From an uncultured Alistipes sp. (GTDB lineage: Bacteria; Bacteroidota; Bacteroidia; Bacteroidales; Rikenellaceae), in contig CAAGHX010000040.1 in the NCBI GenBank assembly GCA_900769745.1, positions 1 through 11,195 on the forward strand: a DNA stretch of 11,195 nucleotides. Reading direction: 5' to 3'. The position numbers were made by a program, and so were the translations under genes. The notes beneath the pieces are model-generated. The model was not told where the DNA came from and ran no database searches. It saw nothing but the letters and a program-made list of their open reading frames with translations. Shown here piece after piece: positions 6,655-11,195 of this stretch. Position 1 is the stretch's first letter. Each line of letters begins with the position of its first letter.

Positions 6655-7659
6655 CTATGCGATATTCTTGTTTCTAACTACAACCCAGATTACGATAGGT
6701 ATTCCGAGCAGTGCTGTTATGGTGTTTACGGGCAGTGTGAGCATCTTCGAGAAGATGTCGCAGAGCAGCATTGCCACAGCTCCCGTGAGTGCAGCGGCGG
6801 GCATCAGCTTGCGATGGTCGGCATCACGCAGCAGTATGCGGCTCAGGTGGGGCATAGCTAATCCGATAAAGCCAATAGGGCCGCAGAAGGCTGTGATAGT
6901 GCCCGCCAAAAGAGTTGTCGAGAGCAGTATCAGGCCTCGCGTGCGCACGATGTTGAGGCCCATAGTGCGAGCATAAGGCTCGCCCAGCATCAGCAGGTTC
7001 ATAGGCTTGATAAGTGCAACAGCAATGGCCAGGCCTGCAATGATGGCAGGGGCAACAAGCCAGAGCTGACTGGTCGTCACATCGCCCAAAGAACCCATAG
7101 TCCACACCACAAAACTCTTGAGCGACTCCTCGTTGCTCATATATTGCAGAATCTGCACTATGGCACTTACGGCCGAGCCAATCATCATACCCAAAATCAA
7201 GATTACCATAATATCCTTGATGCGTCGGCTTACGGCCGACACTGCGGCTAAGATAGCGGCAGCGCCAATCCACGCTGCGCCAGCCAATCCCAAAGTCGAG
7301 AATGCTCCCACGCCAGCCATACCCATCAGTGGCGCACCCAAGATAAAGAGTGCCACACCAAGACTTGCGCCCGAGCTCACGCCCAACACATATGGTCCTG
7401 CCAGTGGGTTGCGGAAGAGGGTCTGCATCTGCAAGCCACTCACCGAGAGTGCTGCGCCGGCAAAGATGGCCATCAACGCCTTGATGAGTCGTATATCGAT
7501 AATGATTTTTGCCTTCACCGGGTCGCAATCACCACCCGTAAGGGCAGCCCACACATCGCTAAAGGCTATGCCTACCGAGCCTACCATCATATCCCACGCA
7601 AAGAGAATGAGGCAGAGTGCAGAGAGCGAAATAAAGAGTATGCTATGGCGAATCTGCAT
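6655..7659 (-). CDS. FecCD/BtuC-family ABC transporter permease
   Basis: This 334-residue inner-membrane subunit of a type II ABC importer is very hydrophobic, consistent with about ten transmembrane helices. It carries the family hallmarks: a motif beginning GLQMQTLFRNPLAGPYVLG (75-93), the cytoplasmic GEPYARTMG loop (226-234) that contacts the ATPase, and GFIGLAMPHLSR (263-274). The length is usual for BtuC, FhuB-half and FecC/D proteins. The N-terminal RLPR-type motif of many homologues is RLIK here (57-60). It lies between the substrate-binding lipoprotein (6-nt gap) and the ATPase (3-nt gap). A single permease gene implies a homodimeric channel. It could carry cobalamin, heme or a siderophore. 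Confidence 0.95.
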   Translation of the reverse strand: MQIRHSILFISLSALCLILFAWDMMVGSVGIAFSDVWAALTGGDCDPVKAKIIIDIRLIKALMAIFAGAALSVSGLQMQTLFRNPLAGPYVLGVSSGASLGVALFILGAPLMGMAGVGAFSTLGLAGAAWIGAAAILAAVSAVSRRIKDIMVILILGMMIGSAVSAIVQILQYMSNEESLKSFVVWTMGSLGDVTTSQLWLVAPAIIAGLAIAVALIKPMNLLMLGEPYARTMGLNIVRTRGLILLSTTLLAGTITAFCGPIGFIGLAMPHLSRILLRDADHRKLMPAAALTGAVAMLLCDIFSKMLTLPVNTITALLGIPIVIWVVVRNKNIA

Positions 7660-7665
7660 AGAGTG

Positions 7666-8841
7666 TTACTTTAGTTGTTTGTAGTAGTAGAGTTCGTCGG
7701 CCGAGAGCGTGAGCCCATCCTTCACGATGTAGGGCTTGTCGCCCAACAGCTCGGGGTGGAATATGGCTATCATGTCGCGCAGAATCAAATCGGGGCGCAC
7801 CACTCCCGACTCCCAAAAATCTGAACCCGAACTTGGGGTCTGGCGGGCGTTGTTGTTGTAAACGCGATGCTGCGTGACACTCTTTATATCGGCAAACTTG
7901 GGGTTTTGGCGTGTCAGCTCGGCGAGCGAGTTGCAAGGGCCCACATTTAGCCAATAGTCGGCCTCGGCAGCCCACACATAGGCCTGCTCAGTGTCGATGG
8001 GGTGCGAAGTGTTGCCCTGGTTGGTGGAGGTGTAACACTCGGCGCCAGCGTCGCTGATGAGTTGCACCATATAGCTCTGCTTCGAGGGAATAAACCACGA
8101 ATCACGATAGGGCGTGTTGAGCATCACGCGAGGCTTGTGGTTGTGTGAGGTCGAGAGTTTAGAGAGCGCAGAGTAGCTGCTCTCAATCTGCTGAAACAGC
8201 TGCAAGGCCTCGTCGCTGCGGCCAGCTATATGACCCACAGGCATCAGCCATTCGGCCTTACCGAGTGGTGAAGATTCGAGGTACTCGCCAAGATAGATAT
8301 AAGGAATCTGCAACTCTGCGAGCTTCGACTCCATGCCGCTTGCTCCCGCGATGCCGTACAACAGCACAAGGTCAGGGTTGAGCGCCAGGAGCAGCTCATA
8401 GTTGATATTATTGTCGTAGCCCACATCGCCAATCTTCGAGCGGTTGGCGTTGATGTATTCGTCCGAGATAAAGTCGATGCCCGAGACTCCCACCACCTGT
8501 TCGTGGCAACCTATGGCCGAGAGCATAGCCACATAGCTCGACGACATACAGACAATCCTCTGCGCTGGGCCGCCAATGCGCTTAACGTTCGATGGCAGAG
8601 CCGAGAAGTGACCCTCGGGGTCGATGACGAGCATTTGCTCCACATTGCTGGCACCCTGCCAGGGGTCGCTCACCGTGATAAGTGTAGCACCCGTCTGCTC
8701 ACTATGCAGAATCTTGAAGCCTGTGGCGTGGGTGGGCGCATAGAGCACCTCGTCGAATAGCGAAGCATCGAACTGGGTGGTTGCACCTCCACAGCTTACC
8801 ATCATCAGGAGTAGGGTAAGGTATGTGAATAGTCGTTTCAT
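7666..8841 (-). CDS. FecB/BtuF-like substrate-binding lipoprotein
   Basis: This 391-residue periplasmic binding protein captures the chelate and delivers it to the adjacent permease. The N-terminus is a lipoprotein signal ending at MVSC, with Cys17 as the lipidated residue. The following residues (GGATT) lack the acidic run described for surface-exposed Bacteroides lipoproteins, so it should face the periplasm. The mature part has two lobes of the cobalamin/Fe3+-siderophore (PF01497-type) fold. The first lobe includes QRIVCMSSSYVAMLSAIG (94-111), EQVVGVSG (114-121) and NPDLVLLYG (155-163). It is followed by YLGEYLESSPLGKAEWLMP (183-201) and a linker helix. Its ATG touches the stop codon of the upstream LtaS-like gene (TAGATG, no intervening base), which indicates coupled translation. 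The ligand is not identifiable: I see no TonB-dependent receptor or cobamide or heme enzyme beside it. Confidence 0.93.
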   Translation of the reverse strand: MKRLFTYLTLLLMMVSCGGATTQFDASLFDEVLYAPTHATGFKILHSEQTGATLITVSDPWQGASNVEQMLVIDPEGHFSALPSNVKRIGGPAQRIVCMSSSYVAMLSAIGCHEQVVGVSGIDFISDEYINANRSKIGDVGYDNNINYELLLALNPDLVLLYGIAGASGMESKLAELQIPYIYLGEYLESSPLGKAEWLMPVGHIAGRSDEALQLFQQIESSYSALSKLSTSHNHKPRVMLNTPYRDSWFIPSKQSYMVQLISDAGAECYTSTNQGNTSHPIDTEQAYVWAAEADYWLNVGPCNSLAELTRQNPKFADIKSVTQHRVYNNNARQTPSSGSDFWESGVVRPDLILRDMIAIFHPELLGDKPYIVKDGLTLSADELYYYKQLK

Positions 8842-10695
8842 CTATCGTCTGATTAAGTCGTTGTGGAGTGATTGCACTATCGCCTTGCCTTGGCGCTCAT
8901 AGGCGCTGCGGAGCGAGTCGGCCGAGATATGCTCGGCGGCGTCACACTCTGTTGTGGTGTCGTTTGTAAGGTTGTGGCGTATGTAGCCCTCCTTGCTAAT
9001 AAGGCCAAAGCCGTTGTTGTAGCTCCAGAACCCAAATCGGGGCTGGTCGGCGGCAAAGATGTTGCGGCTGAACTCAAACTCGCTGACGTCGATTCCCATC
9101 TGCGAGAGCAGCGTGGCAGCCATATCGCACTGCGAGGCGTAATCCTCGACCACCATGGGCTCCTTTACAGCTCCGCCAATCCAGAGCATAGGTATTCGCT
9201 GGCGTGGCAACTCACCCGCTTGCAACTCGTCGGGGTAGGCCAAACCGTGGTCGGCAATCATCACCACAAGCATATTCTCCCACTCGGGCGAAGCCTTCCA
9301 CTTCGCTATCATCTTGCCCACGCACTCGTCGGTGTAGGCAGCGGCGTTGAGAATCTTATGCTCAAATGCCGAGTAGGGCACATCGAATGGCTCGTGCGAA
9401 CTGAGTGTGAGCAGCGTTGCGAAGAATGGCTCGTCGCCACCCGCAAGCTCCAGCACCTCATCGGCAAAGTAGTCGCAGACCAGATGGTCGTCATATCCCC
9501 ACTTCGCTGGCTCGGCATCAAATTTCAGGTTGCGCTGGTCGGTGATGCGCTCCACGCCTGTGCCATAGAGATATGATATGGTGTTTGTAAAGTTGGCGTC
9601 GCCGCCATAGGTGAAAGTCGTTTTGTAGCCTACATTGCGCAGAGAGCCTGCAATCGAAGCGAGCGACTGAGCCTTCTGCGGATACTTCATTATCGAGACT
9701 GTGGGGTGGGTGGGGTAACCACTCATAATGGCCACCGTGCCTCGGTCGGTACGGAACGAGTTGGCGATGATGTTCTCAAACCAGATGCCCTCCTGCTTGA
9801 GCGAATTGAGCTGGGGCGTAACCTGCTTGCCGTCGATTACCTCGTCGGTGACGGTGCGGCCGAAGCTCTCCAGTATCACCAGCACCACATTGGGGCGTGG
9901 GGTGTTGAGCAGTGAGGTTGTGGTAGCGGCCGAAGGGTATAGCTTGGCGATAATCTCACTACGCTCCTCCTCGCTGAAATAGTTGTGGTCGCCCTCCTTA
10001 AGCTCCGAGCGCGAAGCCGACGAGAGGAACGAGAAGATTGGGTTTGTGGCCGCCTGATTCAGGAACATATTCTCGCTGAAATAGACCTTGCTCACATTGG
10101 CAGGGGCTGTGCCCACACCTCCACGAATGGCAAGGAACAGCAGGCCTCCCGTAAGGAGCAGGGCCAGCGTGCCCCATATGCGTGTTAAAATAGATAGTTT
10201 TACAGCTCGATAGAGTTTTGCTGCAGGGCGCAAGGCATATATCATCAGCGCTGCATACCCCGCAAAGAGCAGGAGTGCAGGCCCTAAATCGCCCCACGTC
10301 ATACTCGCTGCCGCCTCCTTTGGTGTGCGCAGATATTGCAGCAGGGTGCTGTCGAGCCTAAAGCCCCAATGTTGGAACAGGCCCATATCCACCGCCACAA
10401 GCAGCGACACGATAAGGCTGATTGCAACGAAATATGTACCCAGTATGCGCTTCATAGCGCGCTCCGAAATCACCACCCACACCGAGATGAGCATCAAAAG
10501 CCAGGGAATCACGCTTATGTAACCCGCCGTAGTGGAGTCGAGCAGAAGTCCGTGCCACACCACACCCCATATGTCGGCAGGAGTTGCCCCCTCGGCACGC
10601 TCGGCATACCAGAGCAGAAACAGCGGCTTCTGCACCAGCATCAGCAGTGTGGAGGTAATGTATGTAGCTACAACGAAAAGTATCTTGCGAAGCAT
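8842..10695 (-). CDS. LtaS-like membrane sulfatase-fold protein (alkaline phosphatase superfamily)
   Basis: This 617-residue envelope protein combines five N-terminal membrane segments (about 1-30, 47-76, 84-107, 137-157 and 173-193) with a periplasmic alkaline-phosphatase/sulfatase-fold domain from about residue 268. The metal site is recognisable: Glu276 in VILESFG, the presumed Thr316 nucleophile in SFRTDRG, His434 in SSHEPF and Asp482-His483 in IADHG. This is the layout of lipoteichoic acid synthase and the phosphoglycerol or phosphoethanolamine transferases. A Gram-negative cell has no LTA, so a lipid- or glycan-decorating phosphotransferase is more likely, but the substrate is unknown. 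The start is set at the ATG at 10693-10695. A longer frame begins at a TTG overlapping the predicted -7 box and so cannot be the translation start if that promoter is right. The leader contains AAGG about 6 nt before the ATG. It is the first gene of the operon with the chelate importer. Confidence 0.9.
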   Translation of the reverse strand: MLRKILFVVATYITSTLLMLVQKPLFLLWYAERAEGATPADIWGVVWHGLLLDSTTAGYISVIPWLLMLISVWVVISERAMKRILGTYFVAISLIVSLLVAVDMGLFQHWGFRLDSTLLQYLRTPKEAAASMTWGDLGPALLLFAGYAALMIYALRPAAKLYRAVKLSILTRIWGTLALLLTGGLLFLAIRGGVGTAPANVSKVYFSENMFLNQAATNPIFSFLSSASRSELKEGDHNYFSEEERSEIIAKLYPSAATTTSLLNTPRPNVVLVILESFGRTVTDEVIDGKQVTPQLNSLKQEGIWFENIIANSFRTDRGTVAIMSGYPTHPTVSIMKYPQKAQSLASIAGSLRNVGYKTTFTYGGDANFTNTISYLYGTGVERITDQRNLKFDAEPAKWGYDDHLVCDYFADEVLELAGGDEPFFATLLTLSSHEPFDVPYSAFEHKILNAAAYTDECVGKMIAKWKASPEWENMLVVMIADHGLAYPDELQAGELPRQRIPMLWIGGAVKEPMVVEDYASQCDMAATLLSQMGIDVSEFEFSRNIFAADQPRFGFWSYNNGFGLISKEGYIRHNLTNDTTTECDAAEHISADSLRSAYERQGKAIVQSLHNDLIRR

Positions 10696-10725
10696 TGTTA
10701 CCTTATATATTACATAAACTATCTG

Positions 10726-10733
10726 CAAAGATA
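10726..10733 (-). promoter_or_regulatory. -7 promoter box of the LtaS-like/ABC importer operon
   Basis: On the minus strand this reads TATCTTTG, an exact match to TAnnTTTG. It lies about 30 nt upstream of the ATG at 10695, giving a leader of about 25 nt. Candidate TTTG -33 boxes occur within the adjoining heptamer repeat at spacings of 14, 21 and 28 nt from the -7 box; the 21-nt one is closest to the usual 19. No other promoter is evident in the operon, whose genes abut or are separated by 3-6 nt. Confidence 0.75.
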
Positions 10734-10742
10734 GGCAAAATG

Positions 10743-10776
10743 AAATTCAAAATTCAAAATTCAAAATTCAAAATTG
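10743..10776. repeat. AAAATTC heptamer tandem repeat
   Basis: The run consists of AAATTC, three perfect AAAATTC units and a terminal AAAATTG, nearly five copies of a 7-bp unit. It lies just upstream of the -7 box of the minus-strand operon and about 135 nt upstream of the rpsF promoter. On the minus strand each unit junction makes a TTTTGAA, so TTTG occurs every 7 bp. It may act as an A/T-rich upstream element or simply be a slippage-prone microsatellite. Confidence 0.9.
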
Positions 10777-10910
10777 GGTTTTACAACCCTTTTATGTGCA
10801 TTTTGTGTGTTTTGCGGCCCGTAAAGCACTGTTCTATCGGGATTTTCTGTCATATTTCTTTCTGTTGCGGGTGCTTGGTGGGTAATTTTGCTGAAAAAGT
10901 TGGGAAAAAT
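10777..10910. other. Divergent intergenic spacer with no recognised gene
   Basis: This T-rich spacer lies between the heptamer array and the rpsF promoter. It holds only a small GGGTT/AACCC hairpin at its left edge (10776-10789) and no open frame with coding character. I see no RNA gene in it. Confidence 0.6.
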
Positions 10911-10940
10911 TTTGTTTTCCACGAAAAAGTTGTACCTTTG
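10911..10940 (+). promoter_or_regulatory. rpsF promoter
   Basis: TTTG at 10911-10914 and TACCTTTG at 10933-10940 are separated by 18 nt, matching the Bacteroidota consensus. The predicted transcription start is near 10945, about 35 nt before the rpsF ATG. The leader is A/T-rich (TTAATTAAATTAATT before the ATG) with no Shine-Dalgarno site, typical of highly expressed Bacteroidota ribosomal genes. Confidence 0.82.
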
Positions 10941-10980
10941 CACCGCTAAATAGCACGTTAACATTTAATTAAATTAATTA

Positions 10981-11195
10981 TGAACAATTACGAAACCGTT
11001 TTCATTGTCACTCCTGTCCTTTCAGACGTACAGGTAAAGGAGGTTGCTGACAAATTCCAGGGCATCATCACCGAGAACGGCGGTCAGATCGTGAATGTGG
11101 AGAACTGGGGCTTGAAGAAGCTCGCTTACCCTATTCAGAAGAAGACCACCGGTTTCTACTTCCTCGTAGAGTTCGAGGGTGAGGGTACACTTATC
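10981..11195 (+). CDS. rpsF: 30S ribosomal protein S6, 3'-truncated
   Basis: The first 71 residues of ribosomal protein S6 are present, from MNNYETVFIVTPVLSD to the window edge. The recognisable S6 elements are the N-terminal strand (YETVFIVTP), the helix with DKFQGIITENGG, and the WGLKKLAYPIQKKTTGFYFLVEF segment of the RNA-binding fold. S6 binds S18 and 16S rRNA in the central domain of the small subunit. Codon use is strongly biased, as expected. The family usually has about 95-135 residues, so 25-65 residues are missing. In many bacteria rpsR and rplI follow; they would lie outside the window. The ATG at 10981 is the only reasonable start. Confidence 0.97.

Noticed and set aside
8872..9576. 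Plus-strand open frame of 234 codons opposite the LtaS-like gene
   Set aside because: The minus-strand frame here holds the metal-site motifs (SSHEPF, IADHG). The plus-strand product resembles nothing and has no promoter or start context.
10743..10776. Heptamer array as a CRISPR or integron-like repeat
   Set aside because: The units are 7 bp with no spacers, so it is a simple tandem repeat.
10776..10789. GGGTT-TTAC-AACCC hairpin followed by CTTTTA as a terminator
   Set aside because: The stem is only five base pairs, and no plus-strand gene ends upstream of it.
10695..10949. Plus-strand open frame of 84 codons in the divergent intergenic region
   Set aside because: It runs through the heptamer repeat and the rpsF promoter, and its translation is low-complexity with no start context.
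10945..10980. S6:S18-binding autoregulatory leader upstream of rpsF
   Set aside because: The predicted leader is only about 35 nt and A/T-rich, with no stem able to hold the known motif.

Overview
The window reads as a chromosomal piece of a Bacteroidota (Bacteroidales) genome. Three kinds of evidence agree. The promoters have the Bacteroidota form, with a TAnnTTTG -7 box and a TTTG about 19 nt upstream. Starts lack strong Shine-Dalgarno sites. The gene families are also typical: S46 dipeptidyl peptidases, a YidE/AspT-type transporter and an LtaS-like sulfatase-fold membrane enzyme. An Alistipes-like gut or oral anaerobe would fit, but the genus is a guess. The first 20 bases are not genomic: they match the 3' end of the Illumina TruSeq adapter / read-1 primer. 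The window therefore starts at an untrimmed contig end.

Layout, plus strand, left side: a 5'-truncated S46 peptidase (21-1690), then a complete S46 peptidase of DPP11 type (1784-3832), a short hairpin region, and a 551-residue transporter of the aspartate:alanine exchanger superfamily with two RCK_C domains (3928-5583). A tRNA-Leu(GAG) gene follows, with its own consensus promoter and a strong hairpin terminator (5665-5866). Minus strand, right side: one tightly packed operon running from about 10733 down to 5893. Its order is LtaS-like membrane phosphotransferase/sulfatase-fold protein, substrate-binding lipoprotein, FecCD/BtuC-type permease, and FecE/BtuD-type ATPase. At the far right, a divergent plus-strand promoter drives rpsF (ribosomal protein S6), cut off by the window end.

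How the parts may work together: the intact S46 enzyme keeps the Arg that gives DPP11 its preference for Asp/Glu at P1, so it should release acidic dipeptides in the periplasm. The co-directional transporter belongs to a superfamily that contains aspartate exchangers, so an acidic-peptide scavenging link is possible but unproven. The minus-strand operon is a chelate importer for cobalamin, heme or siderophore-type ligands. It is translationally abutted to an envelope enzyme with no obvious functional tie.

The most interesting signal is in the tandem S46 pair. The two proteins align without a net gap over 556 residues. The first copy keeps the catalytic Asp, the Ser and the specificity Arg. 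However, all three positions that should anchor the substrate's free N-terminus are replaced (Asn to Cys, Asn to Lys, Asp to His). I see no CRISPR array, insertion sequence, phage or defence system here; most of the window is ordinary conserved gene content.
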